A stretch of 64,000 nt of DNA, taken from NCBI RefSeq assembly GCF_024357955.1, contig NZ_JANEYT010000016.1, positions 22,562-86,561 on the forward strand, read 5' to 3'. Under the pieces are notes generated by a model. That model made no database searches. It saw nothing but the letters and a program-made list of their open reading frames with translations, and had not been told where the DNA came from. Each line of letters starts with the position of its first letter. Positions within the stretch are counted from its first letter, which is position 1. Positions 9,087-19,487 of this stretch are shown here, piece by piece. A program made the translations under genes and the position numbers. Origin of the DNA: Photobacterium pectinilyticum (GTDB taxonomy: Bacteria; Pseudomonadota; Gammaproteobacteria; Enterobacterales; Vibrionaceae).

Positions 9087-9719
9087 TCACTCACCCTGGC
9101 AGTTCAGTGACTGTTCGAAAAGGCGTTGCTGGTTGGTCTGGTAATACAGCGAGACGTTTTTCACTGCGCCCACGACGGCACGCGGGGTTATGGTCGCCCC
9201 GGTAAATTGATCAAACTCACCCCCATCTTTACGTACGGCCCAGCGTGTATCTTTCTCACCGTTTAGACGCTTGCCAGTAAAGCTGTAAATCCAGTCGCTG
9301 ATACGGGTTTCGATTTTATCACCAAGCCCCGGGGTTTCATTATGGCTTAGGATCCGAACGCCGGTCACGGTACTCTCAAGATTGAGCCCGACGATAAGCC
9401 TAATGGCACCACTGTAGCCATCAGGTGCAATTGCCTCGATAGCCATACCAACTTTCTTACCGTCTTTCTCTGCAATATACGCAGGCATTGGGCTGTCGGT
9501 ACCCAAGTACTGTTCGCTGGTGATCAGGGTACAGCTTTTGTATAGCTCATTATCATGGCTTTCTGCCGGGATAACCTGGTTGAGTACTTTGAGTAGCTCT
9601 TGTTGCTGTTGTTGCTCGATTTTCCCAGCAGTGAGCATATTGGTTATCGAGACTAAGCTGGTGGCCAAAATGGCGAAAATAGCCAGGGTGCCACCATTTT
9701 TCTTCATTGCATTGATCAT
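9087..9719 (-). CDS. rsxG: Ion-translocating oxidoreductase complex subunit G (covalent FMN)
   Basis: 210 residues: one N-terminal membrane anchor, then a periplasmic FMN-binding domain. The flavinylation motif TGAT is at residues 173-176 ([13 protein letters not shown]), with Thr176 the expected FMN-phosphoester site, as in NqrC. The start at 9717-9719 is fixed by AAGGAAG upstream. It sits 10 bases after rsxD, and its stop overlaps the candidate GTG of rsxE, so translation is probably coupled. Confidence 0.93.
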   Translation of the reverse strand: MINAMKKNGGTLAIFAILATSLVSITNMLTAGKIEQQQQQELLKVLNQVIPAESHDNELYKSCTLITSEQYLGTDSPMPAYIAEKDGKKVGMAIEAIAPDGYSGAIRLIVGLNLESTVTGVRILSHNETPGLGDKIETRISDWIYSFTGKRLNGEKDTRWAVRKDGGEFDQFTGATITPRAVVGAVKNVSLYYQTNQQRLFEQSLNCQGE

Positions 9720-9729
9720 GGTTGCTTCC

Positions 9730-10776
9730 TTAGTGGCCAAACGTACGTGGGCGGGTGTAGTAGTCAATCAGTGGTACGCACATATTGGCAAGCAGGACAC
9801 TGAATGCTACCCCGTCAGGGAAGCCACCGAAGGTTCGGATCAAAAAGATCAGCACACCAATCAAGGCCCCAAAGATCAAACGGCCTTTGACTGTGGTCGA
9901 AGCAGAAACCGGATCGGTTGCGATGAAGAAGGCACCGAGCATGGTTGCCCCAGAAAATAAGTGAAATAGCGGTGAAGCCGTATTATCTGGGCTGATCATA
10001 AATGCCAAGGTGCTGATAATAAATAGGGCACCCAGCATCCCTACCGGGATATGCCATTGGATCACGCGCATTTTCAGCATGATTAGGCCACCGAGCAAGA
10101 AGCCAAGGTTTACCCACTCCCAACCGATACCACCAATCAGGCCAAAGACGGGACCGGACAGGATCTCTGTTGCAGTGTGACCTGTGGTCAGCGACGTTTT
10201 CAGGGTATCGAGCGGTGTCGCCATCGTTACGCCGTCTACTGACATGCGAAGCTGGTGGACACTGAATCCATCTGGAGTGAAGCCTGTTAGGATCGCGTTT
10301 GCACTATCAACTAAAGTGACCGGCTCGGCAGCTAATGACTGTGGCGGCAGCCAGGTGGTCATTTGCAATGGGAACGAAATAAGCAGAACAACATAGGCAA
10401 CCATCGCCGGGTTGAACAGGTTTTGCCCTAACCCGCCATAAAGGTGTTTGGCGATAACAATCGCAAACAAGCAGCCGATCACGCTTATCCACCAAGGGGC
10501 TAAAGGCGGAATGGAAAGGCCAATTAAGACGCCAGTCAATAGTGCGCTATTATCTCGTAGATAAGGCATTAACGGGCGTTGGCGTAATTTTAAAATGACC
10601 GCTTCGGTTGTGACACACAGCGTCGCAGCTAATACGACTTGGAGCAGTACGCCCCAGCCAAAAAAGTACCATTGGGCTGCAACGCCCAATGTTGTACAAA
10701 GGATAACAGTGCGCATCAAGCTACTGGTGCTTCGGCGACTGTGGGCATGGGGAGAGCTTGCAATATTAAAAGCCAC
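9730..10776 (-). CDS. rsxD: Ion-translocating oxidoreductase complex subunit D (covalent FMN)
   Basis: 348-residue integral membrane subunit, homologous to NqrB. The flavinylation site falls at Thr187 in GVTMATPLD, the same residue number I recall for RnfD. Many transmembrane helices are evident, with [12 protein letters not shown] and [14 protein letters not shown] as conserved loops. It begins two bases after the rsxC stop. Confidence 0.94.
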   Translation of the reverse strand: MAFNIASSPHAHSRRSTSSLMRTVILCTTLGVAAQWYFFGWGVLLQVVLAATLCVTTEAVILKLRQRPLMPYLRDNSALLTGVLIGLSIPPLAPWWISVIGCLFAIVIAKHLYGGLGQNLFNPAMVAYVVLLISFPLQMTTWLPPQSLAAEPVTLVDSANAILTGFTPDGFSVHQLRMSVDGVTMATPLDTLKTSLTTGHTATEILSGPVFGLIGGIGWEWVNLGFLLGGLIMLKMRVIQWHIPVGMLGALFIISTLAFMISPDNTASPLFHLFSGATMLGAFFIATDPVSASTTVKGRLIFGALIGVLIFLIRTFGGFPDGVAFSVLLANMCVPLIDYYTRPRTFGH

Positions 10777-10778
10777 AG

Positions 10779-13388
10779 TTAGTTTTCCTCATTTTTTTCT
10801 TGTGCTTCTTTTGCGGCTTTGCGCGCTTTTGCACGTGCAACGGCAGCAGCGACAGCGGCTTTCTTGGGATCGATTTCGGCTTCTGCTGGTTCGGCCGTTT
10901 TCGCGTCCTCGACAGATTCGGCTTGCGCCTGTTGGGCAGCCTTACGTGCTTTGGCACGGGCAACGGCAGCAGCGACAGCAGCTTTCTTCGGATCGACCTC
11001 GGCTTGTGCTGGTTCAGCGTCCTCAGGTTTCGCCTGTTCGGCAGCCTTACGCGCTTTGGCACGGGCAACGGCAGCAGCGACAGCGGCTTTCTTCGGATCG
11101 ACCTCGGCTTGTGCTGATTCAGCGTTCTCAGCTTTCGCTTCTTCAGCCGATTCAGCTTGCGCCTGTTGGGCAGCCTTACGCGCTTTGGCACGGGCAACGG
11201 CAGCAGCGACAGCGGCTTTCTTCGGATCGACCTCGGCTTGTGCTGGTTCAGCGTCCTCAGGTTTCGCTTCTTCAGCCGATTCAGCTTGTGCCTGTTGGGC
11301 AGCCTTGCGCGCTTTGGCACGGGCAACGGCAGCAGCGACAGCGGCTTTCTTCGTATCGACCTCGGCTTGTGCTGGTTCAGCGTTCTCAGGTTTCGCTTCT
11401 TCAGCCGATTCGGCTTGCGCCTGTGGGGCAGCCTTACGGGCTTTGGCACGGGCTATTGCGGCGGCTACAGCGGCTTTCTTCGGATCGGCATCAGTGGCTG
11501 GAGTATCAGCTTGTTCCGGCTCACTTTCCGTGGCTTGGGCCGCTTTACGGGCTTTGGCGCGGGCAATTGCTGCAGCAACCGCATCTTTTTTGCTGTCGGC
11601 AGATTGGTTGGAAGCAGTATCTGACACGTTTTCAGGTGTATCTTCTGATGTTGCTTGTTTAGCCGCCTTGCGTTCGCGGGCTTGGCGTTTACGCTCTTCT
11701 CGTAACTTCGCCATGTCACTGTTGTCAGGTACGGCACTGTTAATCTTAGGTGCTACTTTATCTGAATTGGCAGCCTCTGCTTGCTTGGCTTTAGCGCGGG
11801 CAATAGCAGCAGCAACGGCAGGCTTTTGAGTTGCATTGTCAGGTGTGGCTGCAGCTTGTTTGGCCTTAACCCGGGCGATAGCGGCTGCAACGGCATCATC
11901 ACCGCCTTTTGCGGCCATATCTTTGCGTCTGTCTTCAGCTGCTTTCTTGAAGCGGTTTTCGCGGGCGGCTTTATCGCGTTCGAATCGGGCTTGTTTGGCT
12001 TCAAAGCGCTGTTTAGCACGTTCGGCATTTGCCGCTTCTTGCTGGTTAGCCCAAATCTCAGCTTTAGCCTTACGGTAGTAGTTAACCAGTGGGATTTCGC
12101 TCGGACAAACATAGGCACAGGCACCGCATTCGATACAGTCGAACAGGTTGTACTCTTCACATTTGTCGTAGTCTTTATCTTTGGCATACCATTGCAACTG
12201 TTGTGGCAACAGTGATGTCGGACAAGCATCAGCACAGGCGCTACAGCGGATACAGGCCATTTCGTGAGTATGAAGTGGCAGTTCGCGACGTTTAGGTGTC
12301 AAGATACAGTTAGTGATCTTGGTGATCGGCACATGGGCATGGGGTAGGGTGAAACCCATCAAAGAGCCACCGATAATTACACGGGGGTATTTTCTATCAG
12401 GCTTGTAACCATAGCTGTCGAGCAGGAAGGCGATAGGTGTACCGAGCCGTGCGAATACATTGCCACGCTGTTTGAATGCTTCACCGGTTAGGGTAACGAC
12501 ACGCTCGATCAATGGCTCGCCGTCAATGATAGCACGCTTGACGGCAAAGGCCGTCCCGACGTTTTGCACCACAACACCGACAGCAGATGAACGCGATTGA
12601 CTCGGTACTTCGCGGCCGGTAAGTATTTTAACCAGTTGCTTGGAGCTACCAGAAGGGTATTTGGTCGGGATCACTCGGATAATAATGTTGTCTTCTGGAG
12701 TGACACACTTTTCAAGCGCTTTGATCGCATCCGGTTTGTTATCTTCAATACCGATCAAGGTGAGCTTTGGCTTCACGATATGGCGTAGGATCCGTATCCC
12801 TTCGACCACTTCAGCGGCATAGTCCTGCATCAAGCGGTCATCGGCAGTAATGTACGGTTCACACTCGGCTGCATTAATGATCAGAATATCGGCCAGCCCT
12901 AAACTACCCTGCAGTTTACGTCCGGTAGGGAAACCTGCACCACCAAGACCAGCTATCCCGCTTAGGCGGATCGCATCGATCAGCTCTGCAGGTTCAAGTG
13001 ATTCGTAATCGGCAATCTTATGTTGTGATCCCCACAGATCTTCGCCATCGCTCTTGATGACAACACTTAAATCGCTAAGGCCAGAAGGGTGAGCTGTGGT
13101 TCTTTGTTCAATCGCCGTCACGGTACCAGATGTCGGGGCATGAATAGGTACACACATACTCATGTCACTTTTGGTCAGTGGCTGGCCTTTTAGTACTTTG
13201 TCGCCGACACTGACGAGGATCTCGCCTTTGGTCCCGATGTGCTGCTTGAGCGGTAACACCAGCTCGTCTGGGATGCCAGCTGGTGTAATTGCAGTACGGT
13301 TCGATAGTGTTTTATTTTCGGATGGGTGAATACCGCCTGGGAAGTCCCACAGCTGACCCTGCTTAATTTGTTCAATAATAGACAGCAT
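10779..13388 (-). CDS. rsxC: Ion-translocating oxidoreductase complex subunit C with repeat tail
   Basis: 869 residues. The N-terminal part (about 1-450) is the NADH/FMN-binding RnfC core ([25 protein letters not shown]) and ends with two [4Fe-4S] motifs, [12 protein letters not shown] and [12 protein letters not shown]. From about residue 490 the protein is a low-complexity Ala/Lys/Arg/Glu tail with nine copies of a AVAAA[IV]AR[AV]KA[RK] helix spaced by acidic linkers. Long variable tails are known in enterobacterial RsxC. The start ATG at 13386-13388 follows rsxB by one base. Confidence 0.93.
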   Translation of the reverse strand: MLSIIEQIKQGQLWDFPGGIHPSENKTLSNRTAITPAGIPDELVLPLKQHIGTKGEILVSVGDKVLKGQPLTKSDMSMCVPIHAPTSGTVTAIEQRTTAHPSGLSDLSVVIKSDGEDLWGSQHKIADYESLEPAELIDAIRLSGIAGLGGAGFPTGRKLQGSLGLADILIINAAECEPYITADDRLMQDYAAEVVEGIRILRHIVKPKLTLIGIEDNKPDAIKALEKCVTPEDNIIIRVIPTKYPSGSSKQLVKILTGREVPSQSRSSAVGVVVQNVGTAFAVKRAIIDGEPLIERVVTLTGEAFKQRGNVFARLGTPIAFLLDSYGYKPDRKYPRVIIGGSLMGFTLPHAHVPITKITNCILTPKRRELPLHTHEMACIRCSACADACPTSLLPQQLQWYAKDKDYDKCEEYNLFDCIECGACAYVCPSEIPLVNYYRKAKAEIWANQQEAANAERAKQRFEAKQARFERDKAARENRFKKAAEDRRKDMAAKGGDDAVAAAIARVKAKQAAATPDNATQKPAVAAAIARAKAKQAEAANSDKVAPKINSAVPDNSDMAKLREERKRQARERKAAKQATSEDTPENVSDTASNQSADSKKDAVAAAIARAKARKAAQATESEPEQADTPATDADPKKAAVAAAIARAKARKAAPQAQAESAEEAKPENAEPAQAEVDTKKAAVAAAVARAKARKAAQQAQAESAEEAKPEDAEPAQAEVDPKKAAVAAAVARAKARKAAQQAQAESAEEAKAENAESAQAEVDPKKAAVAAAVARAKARKAAEQAKPEDAEPAQAEVDPKKAAVAAAVARAKARKAAQQAQAESVEDAKTAEPAEAEIDPKKAAVAAAVARAKARKAAKEAQEKNEEN
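10800..11900 (-). repeat. Tandem coding repeat in rsxC
   Basis: Imperfect direct repeats inside rsxC, the clearest with a period near 126 bases (about 42 codons), each encoding a [20 protein letters not shown] block and an acidic linker. Nine helix blocks can be counted in the protein; the last five are almost identical in DNA, so copy number may vary between strains. Confidence 0.85.
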
Positions 13389-13389
13389 G

Positions 13390-13971
13390 CTACTTCACCG
13401 TACTTTCAGTGTTATCTACTGGAATGTTTATAACTGGGATCTGGTTTAAATCCCACTTCCAGTTTTCTGTCGTTGTTTCTAGCGGCACCATTTCAATACA
13501 GTCAGTTGGGCAAGGCGCAACACAAAGGTCACAGCCGGTACATTCATCTTTAATGACGGTATGAAGTGCTTTGGTGCCACCGACAATAGCATCGACCGGG
13601 CAAGCCTGAATGCATTTGGTACAGCCAATACACATGTCTTCGTGAATGAAGGCCACTTTCTTGATACTTCTCTCAGCATCATGGGCTGATTCTTGAACTT
13701 CAACCCCCATCAAGTCTGCTAGCTTCTCGATGGCTTGCTGGCCACCTGGCGGGCATTTATTAATGGCATCACCGTTGGCGATGGCTTCTGCATAAGGGCG
13801 ACAGCCTGGATAGCCACACTGGCCGCATTGTGTCTGCGGTAAAATCGCATCAATTTGCTCGACGATAGGATCGGCTTCGACTTTGAACCGGATCGAGGCA
13901 AAGCCTAAAACAAGGCCGAAAATAGCTGCCAGGGCTGCAATGGCAATCACAGCAATGATTAATCCACTCAT
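13390..13971 (-). CDS. rsxB: Ion-translocating oxidoreductase complex subunit B (Fe-S)
   Basis: 193 residues. An N-terminal membrane helix is followed by a CGQCGYPGC...C [4Fe-4S] domain and a two-cluster ferredoxin domain ([24 protein letters not shown]). It carries electrons within the Rsx/Rnf complex. It sits one base downstream of rsxA and one base upstream of rsxC. Confidence 0.95.
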   Translation of the reverse strand: MSGLIIAVIAIAALAAIFGLVLGFASIRFKVEADPIVEQIDAILPQTQCGQCGYPGCRPYAEAIANGDAINKCPPGGQQAIEKLADLMGVEVQESAHDAERSIKKVAFIHEDMCIGCTKCIQACPVDAIVGGTKALHTVIKDECTGCDLCVAPCPTDCIEMVPLETTTENWKWDLNQIPVINIPVDNTESTVK

Positions 13972-13972
13972 G

Positions 13973-14554
13973 TTACAGTTTCACCAATCCAGTAAAGCCC
14001 ATAAAGGCAAGTGACATCAAGCCTGCAGTGATCATGGCAATTGAAGCTCCTTTAAATGGAGCGGGTACATCTGCGGCAGCAATTCGCTCACGCATTGAAG
14101 CGAACAGAATCAGTACCAGAGAGAAACCAGCTGCAGCACCAAAACCATACACAACTGATTCAATAAAGTTGTGTCGTTCGTTGATGTTGAGCAGAGCAAC
14201 ACCCAAAACGGCACAGTTTGATGTAATCAGTGGTAGGAAGATGCCAAGGAGGCGGTAAAGGGTTGGACTTGTTTTGTGAACCACCATTTCTGTGAACTGT
14301 ACGACGACCGCAATCACAAGGATAAAGCTCAGCGTTCTGAGGTATTGGATCCCCAGAGGTACAAGAATATAGGTTTCGACTAAGTAAGCACACACTGAAG
14401 CGAGTGTGAGTACAAAAGTCGTGGCCAGGCCCATCCCAATGGCTGTTTCCAGTTTTTTGGAAACCCCCATGAAGGGACAAAGTCCTAAAAATTTAACCAG
14501 TACAAAGTTGTTGACCAACACTGTACCTACGAGAAGGAGTAGGTATTCAGTCAT
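13973..14554 (-). CDS. rsxA: Ion-translocating oxidoreductase complex subunit A
   Basis: 193-residue polytopic inner-membrane subunit with [13 protein letters not shown] near the N-terminus and [14 protein letters not shown] later, the paired motifs of the RnfA/RnfE/NqrD/NqrE family. The start at 14552-14554 ([10 protein letters not shown]) matches the family; the longer frame adds seven residues without support. It is first in the rsxABCDGE-nth operon and is preceded by a kilobase without protein genes. Confidence 0.94.
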   Translation of the reverse strand: MTEYLLLLVGTVLVNNFVLVKFLGLCPFMGVSKKLETAIGMGLATTFVLTLASVCAYLVETYILVPLGIQYLRTLSFILVIAVVVQFTEMVVHKTSPTLYRLLGIFLPLITSNCAVLGVALLNINERHNFIESVVYGFGAAAGFSLVLILFASMRERIAAADVPAPFKGASIAMITAGLMSLAFMGFTGLVKL

Positions 14555-14884
14555 ACCGCATAATACTATTTGCAAAAGATCTTTATATTATCTTCCTTTG
14601 TCGCACCTATAACAACTCCCCAGAAGCAGGGTTTTTCCACTTCGACGACCTTTTCACCATTCATTGCTGCAAAGTTAATGCAAGATTATGTGTTATTAAC
14701 ATTTTGGTGGATGATTTTATAACCTCGCGGCTTGAAGTCGCTGAAGGTGATGCACGTTCATTTTTGGGTGCTTGAATGGTTGGCCAGAATGGGTATGAAA
14801 TGGCCTTGAGTTCATTGCTGGTTGATTTTTGTGCACTTAATGTTTTGTTCGCAGAAATTTCATGCATTAGTCATTTTGTTGTCT

Positions 14885-14910
14885 AAAAAGGGCTTGATTT
14901 CCACCAGCCC
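14885..14910 (-). terminator. Terminator-like hairpin, minus strand
   Basis: GGGCT / AGCCC stem with an 11-nt loop followed by TTTTT on the minus strand. The stem is short, so it is moderate at best. Confidence 0.4.
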
Positions 14911-14934
14911 AGTCAGCACAAGGGGTTAGCTTAG

Positions 14935-14957
14935 TTATCCACGGAAACTGTGGATAA
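14935..14957. repeat. DnaA-box-like inverted pair
   Basis: TTATCCAC at 14935-14942 and GTGGATAA at 14950-14957, a perfect 8-bp inverted repeat with a 7-nt spacer. Each arm resembles the DnaA box TTATNCACA (eight of nine at most). It could also simply be an RNA hairpin. Confidence 0.55.
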
Positions 14958-15144
14958 GTGTGTTAATTGATCCTTGGGAACTTGGGGTTGAGTTCATCTT
15001 GATGCCGTTGCGGTTAAAATGCGAGCAAGATCGAATATGCAATAAACCACTGTTATAGGGGGAGGGATAGAGGGGAATAATGTGCTGGTATAAAAAGTTA
15101 GAGTGATTGCTTTAGTTTAAATGTCGATGCAATTTTGTTGTGAA

Positions 15145-15158
15145 TTGATATAAATCAA
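15145..15158. promoter_or_regulatory. FNR box
   Basis: TTGAT-ATAA-ATCAA, an exact match to the FNR consensus TTGAT-N4-ATCAA. The nearest protein genes are 450-600 bases away, so its target is unclear; a minus-strand transcript fits the spacing best. Confidence 0.6.
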
Positions 15159-15536
15159 ATCTTGGATAAGTTGTGGGAAATTTTCACAAATACAGTTTTG
15201 AAGACAGAAAAGAAATTCAAACTGACTGAAGGGTTAACAGACGAGGATTGTCGCGTGGGCGGTGATAATACGAGGTTAAACGACTACCGTCAAGAGAAAG
15301 CATTGCTTATTTGGACAGATAGAATAACTCAGGTGGTAATGCCCACTGGGGGGAATTAGTGTGTTATGGGGCCAGTTGGCCGCCCTTATCAAACAGTGAG
15401 TTTTGATGTACCACTTTACCTTAAGGTCCATAATCAGAGGCGTGGATGATTTCTTTACTTTCAAAGAAGGTTTTAAGACATCGGCGTCAACATTATCGGT
15501 ATCAATGAGTGGCATAAAGGGTGCAGTTACTAGTTA

Positions 15537-15592
15537 TTGACATGTTCGTTAGCTGCTGCACAATGTTATGTTCACTGATCATATAGCCAGTA
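15537..15592 (+). promoter_or_regulatory. uvrB promoter with LexA box
   Basis: TTGACA at 15537-15542 is followed after 18 nt by CAATGT. The LexA (SOS) box CACTG-N10-CAGTA lies at 15573-15592 and matches the 20-base consensus in 14 positions, including both conserved CTG/CAG ends. LexA would therefore block the start region of uvrB. Confidence 0.75.
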
Positions 15593-15599
15593 TGGAATC

Positions 15600-17639
15600 A
15601 TGATGGATAAGTCTAGCTCAAAAACCTTTACACTCACCTCCCGCTACTCTCCTTCTGGTGATCAGCCTACGGCTATTAATCAGTTACTTGAAGGATTGGA
15701 TGCCGGGTTGGCCCATCAGACCCTGTTGGGGGCCACGGGTACAGGTAAAACTTTCACCGTAGCCAATGTTATTGCTGAGACTGGTCGTCCTACAATGATC
15801 TTGGCGCCGAACAAGACCTTGGCTGCGCAATTGTATGGTGAGATGAAGGAGTTTTTCCCGGAAAACGCGGTCGAGTATTTTGTTTCTTATTATGATTACT
15901 ATCAACCTGAAGCATACGTACCAACGACGGATACCTTTATTGAAAAAGATGCGTCGGTGAATGCACATATCGAGCAAATGAGGCTCTCTGCGACGAAGGC
16001 GATGATGGAAAGACGCGATGTCATCATCATTGCGTCAGTATCGGCTATCTATGGCCTGGGTGATCCTGACTCCTACCTGAAAATGATGTTGCACGTTCGC
16101 CGTGGCGATATGCTCGATCAGCGAGACATATTGCGCCGGCTTGCTGAGTTGCAATATAAGCGCAATGATATGGCGTTTGAACGAGGAACATTTAGGGTGC
16201 GAGGGGAGGTGATTGATATCTTCCCTGCGGAATCTGAAAAAGATGCCATTCGCCTTGAGCTGTTTGATGATGAAGTCGAGTGCATTAGTGTTTTCGATCC
16301 CCTTACGGGGACGCTGTTAAATCGTGATTTACCGCGCTGTACTATATATCCGAAAACCCATTATGTGACCCCTCGAGAAAAGGTACTTGAAGCCATTGAA
16401 GGGATCAAAGTTGAGCTGGAGAGTCGTAAAAAGCAGCTACTAGAAAATAATAAATTGGTTGAAGAGCAACGTATTAGCCAACGAACCCAGTTTGATATTG
16501 AAATGATGATGGAGCTGGGTTTTTGCTCAGGGATCGAAAACTATTCCCGTTATCTCAGTGGCCGAGCTGAGGGTGAGCCGCCACCGACCCTATTTGATTA
16601 CTTGCCATCTGATGGCTTATTGATCATCGACGAATCCCATGTCACGGTTTCGCAAATTGGTGCGATGTACCGTGGAGATCGCTCGCGGAAGGAAAACTTG
16701 GTGGAATATGGATTCCGTCTTCCTTCAGCATTGGATAATCGGCCATTGAAATTCGAAGAGTTTGAATCTTTGGCACCCCAGACGTTGTATATTTCAGCGA
16801 CCCCGGGTAAGTACGAAATCGAAAAGTCCGGAGAAGATATTGCAGAGCAGGTTGTGAGGCCAACAGGCTTGCTGGATCCGGAGATCGAGGTACGTCCGGT
16901 AGCAACCCAAGTCGATGATCTTTTGTCAGAGATTAGGATCCGTGAAGCTAAGCAAGAGCGGGTGCTGGTGACAACCTTGACCAAAAGAATGGCGGAAGAT
17001 CTGACCGAATACCTAAGCGAGCACGGTGTCAGGGTGCGCTATTTGCACTCAGATGTCGATACGGTTGAACGGGTGGAAATTATTCGCGACCTACGGTTGG
17101 GCGAATTCGATGTTCTGGTGGGGATCAACTTGTTGCGTGAGGGCTTGGACATGCCGGAAGTGTCGCTGGTAGCGATCCTAGATGCTGATAAGGAAGGCTT
17201 CTTGCGATCGGAGCGTTCATTGATCCAGACCATTGGTCGCGCCGCCCGTCACATAGAGGGCAGGGCTATTTTGTACGCCGACCGGATTACCGGTTCGATG
17301 GAGCGGGCGATTGGCGAAACAAATCGTCGCCGTGATAAGCAGAGAGCCCATAACGACAAAAATGGCATTGTCCCTAAGGCACTCGAGACGAAAGTGTCTG
17401 ACATTATGGAACTGGGGGCGCCAGGTAAGGGTAACAGAGCCAATCGCGCCGCCCAACTTCACAAGGTTGCCGAGAAGAAGGGGACGTATTCCACTATGTC
17501 GCCTCAGGAGTTGGAAACGGAAATTCTTAAGCTGGAAAAAGAGATGTACGATGCAGCCCAGAACCTGGAGTTTGAAAAAGCAGCTGAGCTGAGGGATAAA
17601 ATTCACACCTATAGAGAGCAATTTATTGCCAATAGCTAG
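15600..17639 (+). CDS. uvrB: Excinuclease ABC subunit B
   Basis: 679 residues, usual length. UvrB is the damage-verifying helicase-like subunit of nucleotide excision repair: it is loaded by UvrA, opens DNA with its beta-hairpin and recruits UvrC. Visible are Walker [11 protein letters not shown], the [12 protein letters not shown] beta-hairpin region, the DESH box, helicase motifs [18 protein letters not shown] and QTIGRAARH, and the C-terminal UVR domain ([13 protein letters not shown]). Tandem ATGs at 15600 and 15603 make the exact start ambiguous. Regulated by LexA (see upstream box). Confidence 0.96.
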   Translation: MMDKSSSKTFTLTSRYSPSGDQPTAINQLLEGLDAGLAHQTLLGATGTGKTFTVANVIAETGRPTMILAPNKTLAAQLYGEMKEFFPENAVEYFVSYYDYYQPEAYVPTTDTFIEKDASVNAHIEQMRLSATKAMMERRDVIIIASVSAIYGLGDPDSYLKMMLHVRRGDMLDQRDILRRLAELQYKRNDMAFERGTFRVRGEVIDIFPAESEKDAIRLELFDDEVECISVFDPLTGTLLNRDLPRCTIYPKTHYVTPREKVLEAIEGIKVELESRKKQLLENNKLVEEQRISQRTQFDIEMMMELGFCSGIENYSRYLSGRAEGEPPPTLFDYLPSDGLLIIDESHVTVSQIGAMYRGDRSRKENLVEYGFRLPSALDNRPLKFEEFESLAPQTLYISATPGKYEIEKSGEDIAEQVVRPTGLLDPEIEVRPVATQVDDLLSEIRIREAKQERVLVTTLTKRMAEDLTEYLSEHGVRVRYLHSDVDTVERVEIIRDLRLGEFDVLVGINLLREGLDMPEVSLVAILDADKEGFLRSERSLIQTIGRAARHIEGRAILYADRITGSMERAIGETNRRRDKQRAHNDKNGIVPKALETKVSDIMELGAPGKGNRANRAAQLHKVAEKKGTYSTMSPQELETEILKLEKEMYDAAQNLEFEKAAELRDKIHTYREQFIANS

Positions 17640-17672
17640 CTTTCGAGAGAACAGGGGCAGTAAAAAATAGGC

Positions 17673-17706
17673 AAAAAAAAGCCAACCGATAATGAGTTCG
17701 GTTGGC
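17673..17706 (-). terminator. Qrr1 terminator
   Basis: GCCAACCGA / TCGGTTGGC stem with an 8-nt loop, followed on the minus strand by eight T. It lies 34 bases after uvrB and may stop that transcript as well. Confidence 0.85.
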
Positions 17707-17774
17707 GTCATTGTTTTAGTGAAATAATTCCACAAACAACGTCAGTTGGCTAGGTTGACTCTCAGGAAGAGTCA
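17673..17774 (-). ncRNA. qrr1: Qrr1 quorum-regulatory small RNA
   Basis: About 102 nt on the minus strand, divergent from luxO. It contains the Qrr core CTAGCCAACTGACGTTGTT, used to pair with luxR/hapR, luxO and aphA-type mRNAs, a 5' hairpin (GACTCTTCCTGAGAGTC), and ends in a strong terminator (GCCAACCGA stem, then eight T). A sigma-54 promoter ends 12 bases upstream, and LuxO-type sites lie farther up. Location between uvrB and luxO is the conserved qrr1 position in Vibrionaceae. The region just after the core differs slightly (GTTTGTGGAA instead of GTTAGTGAA). Confidence 0.95.
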
Positions 17775-17782
17775 TATTTATT

Positions 17783-17800
17783 AAAGCAGTATGCGTGCCA
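17783..17800 (-). promoter_or_regulatory. Sigma-54 promoter of qrr1
   Basis: Minus strand TGGCACG-CATA-CTGCT. The GG and GC pairs are exactly 10 nt apart, and the GC lies 12 bases before the predicted Qrr1 5' end, as a -24/-12 promoter requires. Confidence 0.92.
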
Positions 17801-17885
17801 ACTTTTTATAGTCCTCTTTGATTGCACTTTTTTAAGGGCTTAACAGCAAAATTAGCCGTATATAGTAATTATTTGTGGATGTAAT

Positions 17886-17912
17886 TCGCATTTTGCAAAG
17901 CAATATGCGATT
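17886..17912. promoter_or_regulatory. LuxO-type enhancer sites
   Basis: TTCGCATTTTGCAA and its neighbour GCAATATGCGATT form two TTGCA-N3-TGCAA-like palindromic sites, about 115-135 bases upstream of the qrr1 start. That is the expected place for phospho-LuxO to activate sigma-54. Confidence 0.65.
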
Positions 17913-18026
17913 CATAATGCTAAAATCTTTGTGTTAGCTATATTTGAGTAATAACAAAAGAAAAAGTCTCATCGTTTTTTTTCTTTTGTTTACAATTAGT
18001 AAAGATTGATAGGACTTGGAGGGGCA

Positions 18027-19469
18027 ATGGAAAGCAGATCACATCAACGCTGTATTCTGATGGTTGAAGATACAGCATCAGTTGCAGCGTTATATAAGTC
18101 ATATCTCAATCCTTTGGGTGTCTCCGTGACTATCGTTGGTACGGGGACTGAGGCACTAGAGTTCGTCAAAGAGGTCACGCCAGATCTTATCCTACTCGAC
18201 TTGCGCTTGCCCGATATGGCAGGCATGGAAGTACTTGAGGTCGTTAAACAGGATAATCCGAGTATCCCCGTGGTGATTATGACGGCACACGGCTCGATTG
18301 ATGTCGCGGTCGAGGCCATGCGCTATGGGGCAAAAGACTTTCTCATCAAGCCTTGTGAGGCTGATCGTCTTAGGGTTACCGTCAATAATGCTTTGAAAGA
18401 CGAAGATAGAAAAGCAAAAGGCGAAACGACTCAGTCTGACTCAAAACAGTCTGGTGCCCAGTACCAAGGCTTTATTGGTAATAGTTTACCTATGCAGGCG
18501 GTTTACCGTGTTATTGAATCGGCAGCATCAAGTAAAGCGACGGTGTTTATTACTGGCGAGAGCGGTACCGGTAAGGAAGTGTGTGCTGAGGCGGTTCATG
18601 CCGCCAGTCCGAGAAATAATAAACCCTTTGTTGCACTTAACTGTGCAGCTATTCCGAAAGAGCTGATCGAAAGTGAATTGTTCGGCCACGTGAAGGGAGC
18701 CTTTACTGGCGCATCGACCGAGCGGCAGGGGGCGGTTGAGCTTGCTAATAAAGGCACGCTATTTCTCGATGAGCTTTGCGAAATGGATTTGGATTTGCAA
18801 AGCAAACTGCTCAGGTTTATCCAAACCGGGACGTATCAAAAGGTCGGCTCTTCCAAAACCAGTACGGTCGATGTCCGATTTGTGTGTGCGACCAACCGTA
18901 ATCCATGGTTGGAAGTCCAGGAAGGGCGTTTCCGTGAAGACCTCTATTATCGTCTGCATGTCATTCCAGTGACTTTGCCGCCATTGCGTGAGCGAGGTGG
19001 TGATGTGTTAGAGATAGCCCATGCCTTATTGGCATTGATGTCTGTTGAAGAGGGTAAAGATTTCACTCGCTTTTCACCGGAAGTGAAAGCCCTGTTCGAG
19101 CAATACCATTGGCAAGGTAACGTTCGTGAGCTGCAAAACGTTATTCGAAATATTGTTGTGCTAAATTCTGGTCAAGAAGTCTCATTGGAGATGGTACCTC
19201 CACCAATTAACCAAGGTGGCGTTAAAATTGCATCACATCAACCTGTTGTTGCTGGAAATCCGGTGGGAGAGTTTCCTTCACAAGAGTCCAGCGTAACACC
19301 AATAACAGATAAGTCGCAGGTTGAGCCACTATGGATTGTTGAAAAGCGCGCAATTCAGGCTGCTATTGATGCTTGTGATGGCAATATTCCACGTGCTGCG
19401 GGTTTGTTGGAAGTTAGCCCGTCAACAATTTACCGTAAATTACAGACCTGGCAGGAAGCACAAGGTTAG
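18027..19469 (+). CDS. luxO: Quorum-sensing sigma-54 response regulator LuxO
   Basis: 480 residues. Order: receiver domain (phospho-acceptor Asp58 in [10 protein letters not shown]), sigma-54 AAA+ domain (Walker [16 protein letters not shown] loop, second-subunit arginines), and a C-terminal Fis-type HTH ([23 protein letters not shown]). At low cell density phospho-LuxO activates qrr genes. The ATG at 18027 is set by a strong GGAGGGG; a TTG seven codons upstream is ignored. Followed after 18 bases by luxU, its phosphodonor. Confidence 0.97.
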   Translation: MESRSHQRCILMVEDTASVAALYKSYLNPLGVSVTIVGTGTEALEFVKEVTPDLILLDLRLPDMAGMEVLEVVKQDNPSIPVVIMTAHGSIDVAVEAMRYGAKDFLIKPCEADRLRVTVNNALKDEDRKAKGETTQSDSKQSGAQYQGFIGNSLPMQAVYRVIESAASSKATVFITGESGTGKEVCAEAVHAASPRNNKPFVALNCAAIPKELIESELFGHVKGAFTGASTERQGAVELANKGTLFLDELCEMDLDLQSKLLRFIQTGTYQKVGSSKTSTVDVRFVCATNRNPWLEVQEGRFREDLYYRLHVIPVTLPPLRERGGDVLEIAHALLALMSVEEGKDFTRFSPEVKALFEQYHWQGNVRELQNVIRNIVVLNSGQEVSLEMVPPPINQGGVKIASHQPVVAGNPVGEFPSQESSVTPITDKSQVEPLWIVEKRAIQAAIDACDGNIPRAAGLLEVSPSTIYRKLQTWQEAQG

Positions 19470-19487
19470 TTGTAGGGAGAGAAATAC

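Larger units (their letters stand above)
14885..15110 (-). ncRNA. Candidate FNR-controlled small RNA
   Basis: Inferred. An exact FNR box at 15145-15158 is centred 33 bases from a TTTAAA -10-like box (minus strand, 15116-15121), the geometry of a class II FNR promoter with a start near 15110. The predicted transcript has a C-rich single-stranded stretch (CCCUCCCCC type, near 15060), the TTATCCAC hairpin, and ends in GGGCT-11 nt-AGCCC-TTTTT. No homologue is recognised. Confidence 0.3.
14555..15599. other. Long intergenic region between rsxA and uvrB
   Basis: About 1 kb without a convincing protein gene; two short frames have neither a good start nor coding character. It contains a TTATCCAC/GTGGATAA inverted pair, an exact FNR box, a terminator-like hairpin on the minus strand at 14885-14910, and the LexA-controlled uvrB promoter at the right end. 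Confidence 0.6.

Noticed and set aside
10595..11829. Long + strand open frames (up to 355 codons) opposite rsxC and rsxD
   Set aside because: They are antisense shadows of the GC-rich rsxC repeat; composition is repetitive and there are no start signals.
15162..15359. 65-codon + strand frame with TTG start
   Set aside because: No ribosome-binding site, weak start, no recognisable sequence, random codon use.
15276..15515. 79-codon minus strand frame in the same spacer
   Set aside because: No homology recognised and overlaps an equally poor frame on the other strand.
17217..17735. 172-codon minus strand frame over the end of uvrB and qrr1
   Set aside because: Antisense to uvrB and running through the qrr1 core and terminator; no coding evidence.
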